Assembly (NCBI RefSeq): GCF_900496995.4
Contig: NC_044027.1
Location: 14,036,743 to 14,100,742, forward strand
Length of the DNA stretch: 64,000 nucleotides
Direction of reading: 5' to 3'
From: Aquila chrysaetos chrysaetos
Lineage: Eukaryota; Chordata; Aves; Accipitriformes; Accipitridae
The notes under the pieces were generated by a model that saw only the letters and a program-made list of their open reading frames with translations, did not search any database and was not told where the DNA came from. Below, piece by piece: positions 24,801 to 37,205 of this stretch. Numbering within the stretch: the first letter of the stretch is position 1; every line of letters begins with the position of its first letter. Made by a program: the position numbers and the translations under genes.

Positions 24801-27800
24801 TGGTGAAGAGGCATTGGAAATGTTGGCTCCTGCCTCTCTAAGTGAACCTGCGTGCTCACTTGTTTCACAAACTCTGATCCACTTCCTGCGCACTGTGTGA
24901 AGAAACAACAGTAAACGTAGCTAGTGAGAGAAAAAAATTAAACCTGATGTGCTAGGAGCGTGCTGGTACTAGATGACAGAGGGACAGAAGAAATGTTAAA
25001 TCAATGTATATTTACTGAGGATTTTGATACATGTGAAGCATGCTTGTTCTGTTTCTGTTGTTTATTTCTTTAGCCCCTCAATCCAAACCCAGACAGTCGA
25101 TGGAATACTTACTTCAAGGATAACGAAGTGCTTCTCCAGATAGACAAAGATGTCAGGTGTGTGAGGCATAATGAAACCAAGTGGTTTGGTTAACACATTG
25201 TACTTTGAAAACAAAGTTTAATATTAAACTGAGCCTCCCATTCAACATGGGGCATGTACTTCCTTCTTCTTCTGCCTGATTTCCTTCTGTATCCATCCTA
25301 GGAGGCTGTACCCTGACATGGCATTCTTCCAGCGCCCAACGGACTACCCCTGCCTTTTAATTCTGGACCCTCAAAATGAGTTTGAGACACTGCGCAAGCG
25401 GGTGGAGCAGACCACACTCAAATCACAGACAGTGGCGCGAAACCGCAGCGGGGTTACAAATGTGAGATCTAGGTGGGGGCTGTCTGGGGGGCAAGGCGTC
25501 TTAGCTGTTAAGGGGAAGGCTGTTTCTTAGGCTTTTTTCTGTTTCACTTTCTGCTTGTGCAGTGGAATTAAGCAAATATCCCAGCAGATACTTTGCATTC
25601 TGGTGGCTAGACAGCTTTGTAGAAGCAGTTGACGTGCCTGACAGTTAGTAGGGAATTATAGGTGTATTTAATTTTAAGGATTATTTTTTCCTGACTTCTG
25701 GTGGAAGCTGGAGTTGCAGGAAGATGTGAGTATTTTATGCTTGACATGTGCCTTTTCATATGGGAACAAAACACTGAAGGGTTAATTTATTGAAGTTGAA
25801 TTTAGGTAGTCTTCCACAACTGGATCTCATAAACCTGCAGTTAGGAAAAGAGCTGGGTATCTGCTGAAATGTGTGTTCTCTCTTCCCTCCTTCATGAGCG
25901 TTACAGTACAAGCACCATGTGCTGTTGTGGAAGGTCGCTTGCTAGCATAACAGATCTATCCTTTTCCTCATACCACTAACAAAGAAGTGGAACTGCTGTG
26001 GTTTCTTACTGCATGGGATCAGGTGGTGCAATGATTCAGGGGAACTGTCTGTTGCTACACGGACTGCTTTGCTCTTCAGGGATAGCCAGCACTAGGACTT
26101 CAGTGCCTTTGTGCTTACCAAGTTACTTGCCTTGGTTTAGTGAACACGTGCCTGCTTGGTGTAAGCTGCCCAAATCTTTTGGGGGGCTATATGTATTTAA
26201 AAGCCAAGCTTGTCACGTGTACAAAACTATCTGTGCCAGTTGGTTATCCTGAATCAGCCCTAGTCTTGCCTTGCTCTTCAGGTGAGCTCCCCTCTTAAAA
26301 CAACTCCTAATTCTCTGAGCGAGTACGAAGTTCTGCCTAATGGCTGTGAAGCTCACTGGGAAGTGGTGGAACGAATCCTGTTCATCTATGCCAAGCTGAA
26401 CCCTGGGATAGCGTATGTTCAGGGGATGAATGAAATCGTGGGGCCTCTTTACTACACCTTTGCTACAGATCCTAACAGTGAATGGAAAGGTGAGAGACTC
26501 TTTTGGCCGCTCAGTAACGGCTGCGGTATTGCATGCTCTCTGCGTAATGAACTGTTTTGGGAATGAGACTCTTTAAACAACTGTCTTTTGACTGATCAGG
26601 GCCAAAAAGCAAATACAGCAAGAGATGAGGAGTTTTGGGGACCATAGCAAATTGATAGAAACTGAGTGGGCTCTGGGTGGTGAGGACATGAGAAGTGAGG
26701 ATTTTTGAGGGGTTTTTGTTTGTTTTGCATGGATCTAAGTTGCACTTTGTGAAACTTGAAATCCTTTTAGAAGCTCTTGTTTGCTCATACTATATATAAC
26801 CTGGTAAGAAAAGAATGGAATGGGAGTACTTTGCTTATTGCTTCTACTTCATGGGAGCTCCGAGGGTGTGTGCTGATGGCGGGGAGAGCAGATGATGTTC
26901 TTGGGCATAGATAACTCGTTTGTGACCCGATGTCATGAAGACCTCGTGTTGCACACAGGGGCTGTATCTGCAGTGGCTCTGTAGACATTTCTAGTTAAAA
27001 AAAAAAAAAAAGTGTCTAGTCTTGTCCCAGACGAGGGAAGCCAAGATCTTGTGGGATCTGCTACTTGAATCCAGTACAGCAACCAAATTATGGAGCAAAA
27101 CCAGTTCTAAGTCTGTGTGCCTCTGTCAGTCATGCTTCCTCTATTCCCCCACCATTTTTAATTTTTTTTTTTTTTTTTTTAATTTTTTTTTCAGAACATG
27201 CTGAAGCAGACACATTTTTCTGCTTTACCAATCTAATGGCTGAAATTCGGGACAACTTCATTAAGAGCCTGGATGATTCTCAGTGTGGTATCACCTACAA
27301 AATGGAGAAGGTCTATTCCACCCTGAAAGAAAAAGATGTGGAGCTGTATTTGAAACTGGTGAGGAGCTAGGTGTTTCTCTGAATCTCGGTTGGAATGCAA
27401 GGAGTGGAGCTTAATAGTGCATTTAAATGTCAACCAATTTTGTTAAACTGTTACTGTGCTTTAATAGAAAGGTTGAGAGAGTGTATGAAGGGCTTTGCCT
27501 ATGGGGCATAGAGGCTCTTTTATCTATGAGCTGAAACGACCTCTCCTTGGAGTAAGCCTAGAGCGAGCTGACACAGCAAGGCTTTCCTCCTGCCTGACTG
27601 TGAAAGCAAACAATAGTTGTTGCAAAGCTGCCAGCTGTGAGTCCGAAGTGACTTGGCCACGATCCCTGGTCACCTGGGTTGTGGCTTAGTTGGGAGCTGG
27701 AGTCTTTACTCTCTTCTAGTCATCAGGCAAAACATGAGTTTCACTGTAGAGTTGCTTGGAATTTGAGGTTACAGGAATTGTGTCTCTGTCCTTAAAAAAA

Positions 27801-30445
27801 CAGCCCCTGCTCCGCGCACACACTTCTGTTGCCACTGGTTGCCCTGACAGCACTAACTTAAACTGCATGGAGATCATTCTAGAAGTAAAGTGAAATCCAG
27901 CAGGCTGAACCATCCCACCCACCTAATTCTGTCATTGTCCGTCACCCAGGGGTCTCTGAGTGCCTTGGGTTGGTGTGAGCTTTGTAGAATGTGCAGAAGG
28001 CAGCTTTTGTTGAAAACAAAAGTCTGTTTGGTGTAAAAGTCCAAGGAGAATTCGGAAGGGAAAGCTGTTCTTGTTACTCCAGCCTTCACCAAATCACACT
28101 GAGATTTTTCTGTGTTTGGAAAAATCAGGATATATTTCTTTTATGATCCAAAAGATGGTTTGTCAGCACAGTGACATGACCCACGGTGTCGGCTGGTGAC
28201 TGATTCAGTGGGGAGAAAATAGACTGCTTACAGTTTGGCTGGCAGGAAATGGTCTTGGCCATGTAGCAGCTGGTCCTTAAGAATATCAGCAGGATCCTGA
28301 ACTCGTTTGACCTTGATTAAACTTATGGTCCCTTGAATTTAACAGCAGAAAACAAGAAAGCTTCAGGCTAGGAGTGCTTACAGTATGTTTTACTGACCAT
28401 GAGTGCGAACTCTGTTCCATCTTTGTTTCTTTTTGTGAATAGTAAACCTTTTGATAAATACAGGGCTTCTGGAAAGGAGAGGAAATCCTGACAAAACAGT
28501 GCCTCTGCTAGAGGGGGAGGGCTGTGGCTTTGCAGATAAAACACTGTTCAAGTGGGAACATTAAAATTACTTGGCAAGTTTAACGGAACTAACACAAATA
28601 GTGCCTTTAGGAAAAAAAGTGTCCTTTACTCCATGTTGTGGACAGAGGAGCATTTTCTGGCTTGTCTGTAGGCATGGAGCATGGCTGCATTTAAAATCTC
28701 TCTCAATCTAGCTTGAATGTGAGAGTCTTCAAAGGAGGCAGTGGGTTTGCTGATGTTGCAGTATGAGTTGGTGGCTTAGAGCAATATCAGGGTAGAGATG
28801 GGGATGGAAACATGGGGTGCATCTCTTACTTGTAGGGAACTGGCCGAAAGCACGTATTCATTCTTTGCCTGGTGCATGTCTGACAGCAAGAACAGAACAT
28901 CAAACCCCAGTTCTTTGCCTTCCGCTGGCTGACGCTGCTCTTGTCCCAAGAGTTCCTGCTGCCAGACGTCATCCGTATCTGGGACTCCCTCTTTGCTGAT
29001 GATAAGCGGTTTGATTTTCTTCTGCTCGTCTGTTGTGCCATGTTGACGTAAGTACAGAGGTAGCCTTCCTGCTCTTTTCTTTCCGTCCTTTATCTAAATC
29101 CATGGATCCACGAGTCTTCTGTAGGCATGTGTCAAGGCATCTGGTGAATAGGTTAGTCACTTGTTACAGTGGTAGCAAAAGCATTTTCAAAAGCCTCTAT
29201 AAGGGCACAGTGTAGTCTGTTTTTAAAGTTCCTCTGTAAAGAGTCAAAAGTAGCTGGAATAATTTCCATCTTTCAGACTAATCCGGGATCAGTTGCTGGA
29301 AGGAGACTTCACTCTGAACATGAGGCTGCTGCAGGTAAGGATTAAATATAGTTGGCACAGGGAGTAATTTGAGGAGTCTTGAAATAGTACTGTGAGAGAG
29401 GATGATAGTAGGGGTATGCCTGGCTGAAGAGAAGTACCAGATTTCTGATGGTTGCATGCAGAAAAATCTTAAGGTGGATCTTGCAGCATGCTCATTACTG
29501 GAAGTATGAATCTCTGCATGCTGTGGTCCCCACCACCCACTGGGAAACTGAACTCATGACAAATGACTGCTTTAACTTCCTTGGTGGTGGTGTCTCTGCT
29601 CCCTGTGCTGCTAACCGGGTTTTCACTTCCACGTGCAGAAAGTGGCTGTACACTTTCTGTTTTGTCATCCTAGCTCTGTATGGATCTCTTCTCCTTCCTC
29701 CCCCTTTTTAGTGCTACAGTAGCAGTGGGGCCTATTTCGGAGAGTAATATTCTTTCTCTGATCTTCTGTTGGTGGGGCACAGTGCTGCTGTCTGGAGCCC
29801 AGCATTGTGATTAAAGTAAAGCCACCTTTTGCTTGTGCACCCATTCTGGCCTACAGAGAAATTGTCATAGACTAGAGATTTTTAATGTCTCTTGGTTTGG
29901 GGGGAAAAAAAAAAAAAACATATTTTCCAGCAAAGATGTGAAACCCTGTGTAACAGTATTAAATTTAGTGGCTGGAGGCTTTTGTTTAGTTCTGAGATCT
30001 GTGAGAGCCCATGGTTGAGAACACCTGCACTGCACAGTAGGATATCTCTGATTCTGCCAGTTCCTGCTTTGGGCTGTGCAAGATACTGGCTTTGATAAGG
30101 CTTTCTGGCATGAAGGTAGCCCTTGTAGCAGGCCAGCTTACTGTACCCTTGGAGGACAAATTAAAAAAAAAAAAAAAACCAAACCAACTTTCTTGAAGGG
30201 TATTGAGGCTTGATCAGTTACAAAACAGGAAACTGTGAGCTGTTAAGGGAGTAACTGAATATGGCCGTATGTTATAATAGGCCAAGAATGCTGTTGTCAA
30301 GGTTTGCCCTGCTTAAGTGAAACTGTGTGTACAAGAAACCCTAGGTAGTCACCTGTGTCACTTTGTTTCTTTGACACAGGATTATCCTATCTCTGATGTT
30401 CATCTGATTTTGAAGAAGGCAAAGGAACTTCAAGATTCCAAATAG
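21847..30445 (+). CDS. TBC1D13: TBC1D13, TBC-domain Rab GTPase-activating protein (12 exons, 399 aa)
   Basis: TBC1D13 is a cytosolic Rab GAP; the mammalian protein acts on Rab35 and affects GLUT4 traffic. Exons: 21847-21869, 21990-22063, 22694-22734, 23223-23284, 23573-23672, 25074-25156, 25302-25461, 26282-26489, 27195-27358, 28887-29047, 29277-29334, 30380-30445. They sum to 1200 nt, giving 399 residues against about 400 in human. The TBC domain fills most of the chain from about residue 33. The arginine-finger motif IxxDxxR is I123-D126-R129. The glutamine-finger motif YVQG has Y226 and Q228. The start ATG sits in a good GCCGCCATG context, directly after the CpG-island promoter. Exon 1 has only 23 coding nt and an unusual GTCGGT donor. 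The acceptor of exon 9 follows a long T-rich tract. No frame break was seen. Confidence 0.97.
22414..22433 (+). repeat. GGTGGTTGT tandem, possible two-tier G-quadruplex
   Basis: A short tandem of GTGGTTGTG lies in TBC1D13 intron 2, still close to the promoter. The GG pairs are spaced so that a two-tetrad quadruplex could form on the RNA-like strand. Function is unknown. Confidence 0.5.
24111..24131 (+). repeat. T21 homopolymer in TBC1D13 intron 5
   Basis: Twenty-one T in a row, with no retroposed sequence recognised beside it. Confidence 0.85.
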
Positions 30446-32660
30446 TCCATGAGCCTAACAAAAGGTGTCAGAGAAACTGTATGGCAGTGGATCCCAGGAG
30501 ATGCCCCCATGCAGTGTGGTGCGTTAAAGCTCCTAGCGGTCTCTGCAGGACTTCAGGTTTCGTGTTTGGGCTACTGGCCACCTTGAAGACTTCCTTCTAC
30601 TCTATTTATTAGGTCAAGGACTGATTGCTTCCCCATCTACTTGGGTCCTGCACTCCAGATTTTTTCAAGTCTCAAATGCCTCTGTGCTGCCAAAAGCAGT
30701 TCTTTGTATCTTTTTTTAATGACTTAAGTTTGGGGAGAAAGAAACCATCTGTCTGCATATCCCTGAAGAAATGGACTCCTGTATGATGGAAGTAACACTT
30801 GGAGTAACTTCTAATGGGGAAGGGACAAGCTGCAGTCCAGTGGGTTTTGGTGGGTGAGTATAGAAGGACCTTCCTCCTGTGAATAGAATGTATTGCGATG
30901 AAGTCACGCATCCTGCCATTCGAGTAGCTTCTGGATTCTCCTCCCTTGTGTCTGCACTTGGCCATCCCTGGGGTGTGCAAAGAAGACTGTATCAGTTTCT
31001 GGGGATTGTCATCTGACATCTGGCAGTTTGGACCCCTTTGCCTGGAAAAGAGACCTTGAGAAGCTGAATGGGAGGAGACGATTACAGCTGGTGGCTTTGT
31101 GCACTGCAACTGCCTGAATCCAGAATCGCCTTATCAACAAGGTGTCCTTGAAAGCAAGACTGTGGTGGTTTTAATCAATGAGTGAAGTGCAGTTTGAAGT
31201 CAAGCCTTATTATGCACAGCCTTAGAGCAGGAGCTTGTTGCTGCAGGGAGGCCTCACACTGCTTTCCTCGCTCTGAACTGGAGCATATCCAGCTACAGTC
31301 AGGATTCTGAAATACAAGAAACGGGCATCTAGTCACCTGCAATGAAGACAGCCGTATTTAGGGGCTTATACAGGCATGGCACTGGGGTTTTCTGCCTCAA
31401 TGGCCTGCATAATATTACCCTGCAGAAGCTCTGGTCATAGTAATCTTGATATTGTCTCATAGTACTTCTTGCCAGGAAGAGACATGGTACAGGTCTGACC
31501 TGCAAGAAAGAGTCCTTTTCTGGTGTAATCCAGTGGGCATACAAGCATTTGTCATTAGCTGACTGCTGGGGCTGATCCACTTTTCTGTGTACCAGTCCTG
31601 TTGGAGTCACAGTCCTGAGTTGGACACTTGTCCCTCCTGAGAGGGAAACTGCTGCATTTCAAATACAGCGGAGCAGGCTCAGGTGAACATCAGCTAAGAC
31701 AAACTACGGAGAGAACTGCTAACCTGCCGGCAGCGTCAAGCTGATCAGAAACCTTAATCCTCAGAGGGAGAAACTGCCAGCAGCCAGGTGCTTGGGTGGT
31801 GCAGAAGCTCTTGAGTGAACACTAATCCAGCATGCTTTTCCCTTTCTTTCTGTGCTGTGCTGGCTCACCTCTGCATAGCTCTTTGACACTGCAGTTTTCG
31901 GTATTTATGGGTATTGATTTGCTAAAGGTCAGTCGTCTTTGTAAGATCTGCTTAAGCTGCTGATGGCCTAGAATCGCCCTAGCAGGAGGGATGTGGTCAG
32001 CCTCCAGCTTATTTCCTTCACTAAAGGCCAGTTCTTTACAGGCTACTGTAATTCTCACAAAGGTGTGTGGGGAGACCGGAGGACAGGTTGATGCATGTAC
32101 CTATGTTCTTATTGGCAATCCCAAGCAATCTCTGCCTCTTCAGAAGTTGCTCGAGTAACACTGGTGCAGCCAGGTGTTGCTGCTGTGGTGGAGCAAGAGC
32201 AACTGAAGACTTAAAACAATCTGTAATTAATACCTGTGGCTAATGGTATCCCTCTCTGCTGCAATCCTTTCTAGAGGGTAGAGGTTTCCTCAAAGAAATA
32301 CGGAACCGACAGACCAGGACAGCCGTGTGATGAAGCATCCTGTCTGCTCTAACTACTGGACGGATGTTCTTCCTGCCTTGTATCACTGAGCTATTCCAGG
32401 TAGTGTCGTGGTCTCAGCTCTTGGGCACCCTGCACTAGAGAGGCCAGTAGTCAGACCTCGTGTGGCCAAATGGCTAGCTGGTAGGCACGAATGTAGAACC
32501 GGAGGGTCAAACGCTTAGGCAGAATTGGACCTCCTCCAAACACTTCTGCCTCAGAACTGCTCTAAATACTGTTGTAGCTCTCTCACATTCCATGTACAAC
32601 CTCCCTGAATACCTGGGCTGTTCATTTTGGGTCCCCCTGGCAAATGCAGGGTTCCCTTAT

Positions 32661-32692
32661 GCTGTATTTTCTCACTGCTGTATTTTCTCACT
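32661..32692 (+). repeat. Tandem duplication, 16-bp unit x2
   Basis: GCTGTATTTTCTCACT occurs twice without a gap, at 32661-32676 and 32677-32692. The copies are identical, which suggests a recent slip. Confidence 0.9.
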
Positions 32693-32948
32693 GCTAACAG
32701 GAGCATCCATGAGGGTTCCTACTCTGAATAGCTAGAAGTCTCCTTAAAATAGCCTGAGGAGGGCCGCAGGCAAATCGGGATTTAAGCATTACATGTAGAT
32801 GAACTTCTGCTTGTTTTCAGAGTAGCGTTTGGGCACTGAGGTTGACCTCCTGCAGTGGAGTTGCCCAACTCTGAGTGAGGTGCTGGTCTGTAGCGTTACA
32901 AATGCTCGAGGAAGACACCAGGGAGGTGGCTACTCAAGTAGCAGTGCA

Positions 32949-32988
32949 GGTATGGGTGTCATGCTGTCTGGGTATGGGTGTCATGCTG
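32949..32988 (+). repeat. Tandem duplication, 22-bp period x2
   Basis: GGTATGGGTGTCATGCTG occurs at 32949-32966 and 32971-32988, a period of 22 bases. The shared part is identical. Confidence 0.9.
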
Positions 32989-34393
32989 CCTTTTCCCTTC
33001 CGAAGTGCTGAAGGGTTTACATTATGCCATCTTGCTTCTCTTTAGGGGGTGACGGTAAATGCTTTTAAAAGTAGTCTGCAGTGGTTTAATGGGATGCAGT
33101 GAGAGCTTTGCTGCTGGGAAGGTTCTCTGGGATAAATTCTCTAGCTTATCCAGACTATGGCTGCTAAACTGATTGAGTCCTTCTTTGGGGAGAACTTGTA
33201 ACAACTTTGATACACCCAGGCAAGCTGCTTCCTATATGAAAAGCTGTTTTATATTCCTCCTTAGCACCTCCTGTGTGGTAGGACTTAGGCTGTTGAAAAG
33301 GGCTGTGGAAAGGAGTTGTTGCACTTTTCAATGACTTGGGACATCCATTTCTTTATTCTAAGATTTTTCTTCTTTCTTTAAGAGCAAAACCAGATTTTCT
33401 GAGGGGAGAAAAGAAAGTCTTGTTACCAACTTTTGAATCTCCTCATGAGTTTCCTTGGCTTCATTCCTCAAAGGCTTTTGGTGATTATTTTTGTTGTTGT
33501 TGAGGTCAGATGGTATTTAACTAGTGGTTCCTTGCTTGTGTGGCCAAGTAACAACTGCTCCACCCTTGAGACCTTTCCACCTCTGATTTCTTTCAGTCCT
33601 AATCTGCTGCAGGAGCAGTGAGGTTGACTGAAGTGGCAGGTCTTTGGGTTGGGAGGTGTTAGTCTGGGGTGCCTTGGGCACCCCTTGTTTCATAGGGGCC
33701 TAAACGGAGGACGTTTCAATAGCTCTTACAACACATTCCTCACAGGCAGGACTACTGCCAGGCAGGGGAAGGGGGACCTATCTTCAGCTGGGGAGGAAAA
33801 ACAGGACACTGTGCTGGATGGTGGGAGAGATGAGCCTTCCCTGGGAGGAAGAGGTCTGCTCTACCTGCACCTTGCTGTAACTCAGGATTGAGGAAACTTT
33901 GTGGCTTTGCCAGTGAGGTAGAAGCAACAGGATACTAGAGATCAAGTCGATGGTGGTCACTCAGAACACTGATTTGGAGTTTGAATTCTGTGACTTAGAA
34001 TTATTCACGCTTTGGCAGTGAGCAGAATGAAGGCCAGAAGTTGCTTTGGGGGAGTCTGGGAAAGCAGAGGCTGTTTTCCCTTAATGAGTGTCAGTGACTT
34101 TGTTTTAGCTGTTTGGAGCACTCTTCTAAAATGCCCTTTCACCAAAAGAGAGGAACAAATAACACTTTTTTTTTTTTTTTTCTTACCTTATCTGGAAGGA
34201 ATTGCCAGAACAGGGTATAGAGAACACTTTATCACTCTAACACTCTTTCTTTTATGCTTCTTTTTAAACACTATTTTTATAATGCTTCCTTTAACTAAAG
34301 GGGTGGCTTTGTGCAAACATCTCTCGGTGATGTGACCGGCCGTGTTGAGCTTGGAGGTAATGCTGCTACAGGTGACGACTACACTATTTCTAA

Positions 34394-34840
34394 ATGCTCT
34401 CTGCGATGGCGGCTGGGGGGGAACCAAGCGACCGAGGAGCAGCAGTGAGCTGTAGCCCCTCTCCCTCCCCACCTCCCCTTCGGCACCACGGTTGCGCTTT
34501 GCCTTCGCCCACCCCGCCGCTGCCTCGCTCCGCGGGGCCGGCTGCAGCGGGGGGAGCGGTGGCTTTTCTCGAAGAAAAAAAAAAAAAAAAAAAACAAAAA
34601 ACCAAAACCTGCAAAGGTAACGCTGCGACTGCGGATGGTGCGGGGCTGGGGGAGCGGTACCCGCGGGTGGGCTGCCGGGGCCGGGGCGGACCGTCCCCGG
34701 GAGGTCGCCGCCCTGTCCCGTCCCCCGCCCCGCTGACCGCTCTTTATTTTTGTACTTTCTCCTTCGAGCCCCTCTGGCGGGGCTCCTCGTTTAATGCTGT
34801 TTTCTCCTTTGTCCTAATAAAATGGTTTCTTTGCACACCG
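34394..34840 (+). other. CpG-rich segment ending in a poly(A) signal; candidate short transcript
   Basis: The segment opens with a YY1-like GCGATGGCGGC at about 34412-34422, followed by an open frame. An A20 run is at 34575-34594, and a donor-like AAAG/GTAACG is at 34613-34622. A hairpin with 7-bp arms (GAGCCCC and GGGGCTC, 34766-34785) precedes AATAAA at 34816-34821 and a T-rich tail. It may be a small separate transcription unit, or simply the end of TBC1D13 butting against the ENDOG promoter. I do not recognise any product. Confidence 0.3.
34816..34821 (+). terminator. AATAAA poly(A) signal, 191 bp before the ENDOG start codon
   Basis: A canonical hexamer in an AT-rich island within GC-rich DNA, followed by TGGTTTCTTTG as a possible downstream element. 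It is the first canonical signal on this strand after the TBC1D13 stop. Confidence 0.55.
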
Positions 34841-35011
34841 GTGTCGCCGCCGCTTCTGTCGCCGCGGCCGGGTCCCGGGAGGATGGCGGCGTCCCCGCGG
34901 CGCCCTCTCGCCCTTAAAGCGGCGACGGTTCCGCTCCTGCGGGTCCCCGCTTCCGCCAAAGCCACGGCCCGTTTAAGCGTTGGCCGCTCCTGCGGCCCAA
35001 GCGCACGGACC
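34840..35011 (+). promoter_or_regulatory. ENDOG: ENDOG promoter / 5' UTR with YY1-type site and upstream ATG
   Basis: GC-rich DNA with AGGATGGCGGC at 34881-34891. YY1 sites of this form often sit at transcription starts of TATA-less housekeeping genes. The ATG inside it (34883) is in frame with the ENDOG start and in strong context. No TATA box is seen. Confidence 0.6.
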
Positions 35012-37205
35012 ATGGTGCGGGGCCGGTGGCTGCTGCCCGGCGCTTCCCTGGCCCTGGGCGCGGGGCTGGGGGCGGCCCTCACCGCCCGCCGCCGGGCCGA
35101 GGGCCGTGAGGCGGAGGGGCTGCTGGGCCGCCTGCCCGTCGTACCCGCCGTGGCGGCGGCGGCTGCGGCGGGTCCGCCGGCCTTGCCGGGCTCGGGGCGG
35201 GCGGAGCTGACCAAGTACGGGCTGCCCGGGCTGGCGCAGCTGCGGAGCCGCGAGTCCTACGTGCTGTGTTACGATCCGCGGAGCCGCAGCGCGCTTTGGG
35301 TCATCGAGCAGCTCAACCGGGAGACGCTCAGCGGCACCTCGGACCGCGCCGCCTGCGACTTTCAAGAGGACGATTCGGTGCACGAATATCACCGCGCTAC
35401 CAACGCCGACTACCGCGGCAGCGGCTTCGACCGCGGGCACCTGGCCGCCGCCGCTAACCACAAGTGGAGCCAGAAAGCCATGCGGGACACCTTCTACCTC
35501 AGCAACATCGCCCCGCAGGTAGGGATCGCCGCGGGAACCGGTTCCCCGGGGGCCCGCAGGGAGATTCGTGTGTCCCCCCCCGGGGCCGGGGGAGGGCGAG
35601 CCGGAGCTGCCCGTGTTCAAGGGCAAGCGCTGGTCCCCGCTGGAAACCGCCCCGGGGAGTCTCCGGCTCTTCGGTGGCCTTGTCCCCGGAGCGGTTCGGG
35701 CGGAGAGGGTCCGAAACGGCCAAAGTCGCTCGGGGCTGCCGTGTTTTCCGCTAAATTTTAACAACGGCCATCCTGCAGACGAACCTGCCCCGCCGTGTTT
35801 CTCTCAAGCCACGGGAGACGCCGTTCCGGGCAGCTCCTTGCGGGAGCGAGGTTAAACAGGCGGACGGACGCTCGCAAAACTCGTGGGCTGAGGCGAGCGG
35901 GTTCTGTTCCTGGGTGTGCAAACCAGGACCTTGCCGTACGCAGCGGAGGTGGTAGCGGAGATCTCTTCTGGAAAGTGCTTGGGGCACTGTGAGATGTGTT
36001 ACAGAAAAGGCAGGTGTTATTACTCTGAACAGCGAGGAAATTCCCCAGTGACTGACTTCGCTGCCTGTGTCGCCCTGGTTGTGTTTCTAGGATCCTCATT
36101 TAAACCAGAATGCCTGGAATAACCTCGAGAAGTACAGCAGAAGCTTGGCAAAGAACAACAAGAACGTCTACGTCTGCACAGGACCCCTTTACCTGCCCAG
36201 GTAAACACGAGGGCCAAGCCGGGACCATGCTCCAAAGATGCATCGTGCTGGGAAAGGAAGGCAGGCTGAGGGGGTGCAGCCTTCCAGCTGCTCCCAAACG
36301 GGAGTGATCTGCTAAGGGCCCGCTCAGTAAGTGAGACCAGCTGTGCGCAGAGGTTCTGTGGAAAGGTTACTTAGGATTAGTTTGTGTATTTCCCATTCAG
36401 TTGATTATTTCGTGAGTAAGGGTGGGTTTCTTGAGCTACAACGTAACGCAGTCGCTTTTGTTTGCAGTCCTTAACAATCTAGCAGTAATAGGTTACCAGA
36501 TTATTAGATTAACAGATTAGACTACAGACCTCTTCCCTGCAGAATAAAGATTCTAGGTTTTATTTCATGAACTATTTCTCCACTTAAGAGCATGACTTTA
36601 TTTGCAAAGATCTTTGTATAGCACCAAAGAGCAGCTGTCTAATGTTGAGATCTCTTCAGCAGCAGGAAATAGCTGGGAAACGCTGTTAAAGAGATTCAGC
36701 AGGGAAGGGATTTGCGGGGAGCAGACCCAATACACAGCTCGGACTCACTGCGTCATGTAGCTTCTGTTTCAGCAATGTTTCTACACCCCTCCCGCAGAAG
36801 TAGGGCTGCTCCCTGCCATGCTGTGGGGTGGGGGCTCACTTAGGAGCGGTGGTGGAGGGCTGAGGGCGTGGATGTGGCACCAGACTAGGAGGTAACATGG
36901 GACATTGCTGTTGGTGCAGGATGGAGGCCGATGGGAAGATGTACGTCAAGTACCAGGTTATTGGGAAGAACAATGTGGCCGTTCCCACCCATTTCTTCAA
37001 GGTGCTCATCTTGGAGAAGGAGAGCGGGGAGATTGAGTTGCGCTCTTACGTGATGCCCAACAGCCCTGTGGATGAGAAAATCCCCCTGGAACGCTTCCTG
37101 GTTCCCATTGAGAGCATTGAGCGAGCCTCAGGGCTCCTCTTTGTCCCAAACATCTTGAAGAGAACAGGTAACTTGAAAGCCATCACAGCTGGAAACAAGC
37201 GTTGA
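35012..37205 (+). CDS. ENDOG: ENDOG, mitochondrial endonuclease G (3 exons, 300 aa)
   Basis: ENDOG is a DNA/RNA non-specific nuclease of the beta-beta-alpha-Me (His-Me finger) fold. It lies in the mitochondrial intermembrane space and can enter the nucleus in cell death. Exons: 35012-35518, 36091-36200, 36920-37205, together 903 nt or 300 residues (human 297). The catalytic DRGH motif is D140-H143, with H143 matching human H141. The metal-binding asparagine is N174, matching human N172. An arginine- and alanine-rich N-terminus (residues 1-45) fits a mitochondrial signal. It is followed by an Ala-rich linker at about 46-60 encoded by GCG repeats, and the nuclease domain starts near residue 65. 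ATG 35012 was chosen because the N-terminus then aligns with human; an in-frame ATG 129 nt upstream is also open. The gene is intact. Confidence 0.97.

Larger units (their letters stand above)
30446..34390 (+). other. TBC1D13 3' UTR and/or intergenic DNA, no coding gene seen
   Basis: No coding exon is supported in these 3.9 kb. I scanned the plus strand by eye from the TBC1D13 stop and found no AATAAA or ATTAAA until 34816. The stretch is therefore either one very long 3' UTR, or TBC1D13 ends earlier at a weaker signal such as AATACA near 31312 or 31660. Two small tandem duplications lie within it. Confidence 0.5.

Noticed and set aside
34394-35761. 455-codon plus frame through ENDOG exon 1 and beyond
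   Set aside because: Only the ENDOG part (with perhaps 43 codons before it) is believable. The part after 35518 is intron, and the 5' part includes an A20 tract and a poly(A) signal.
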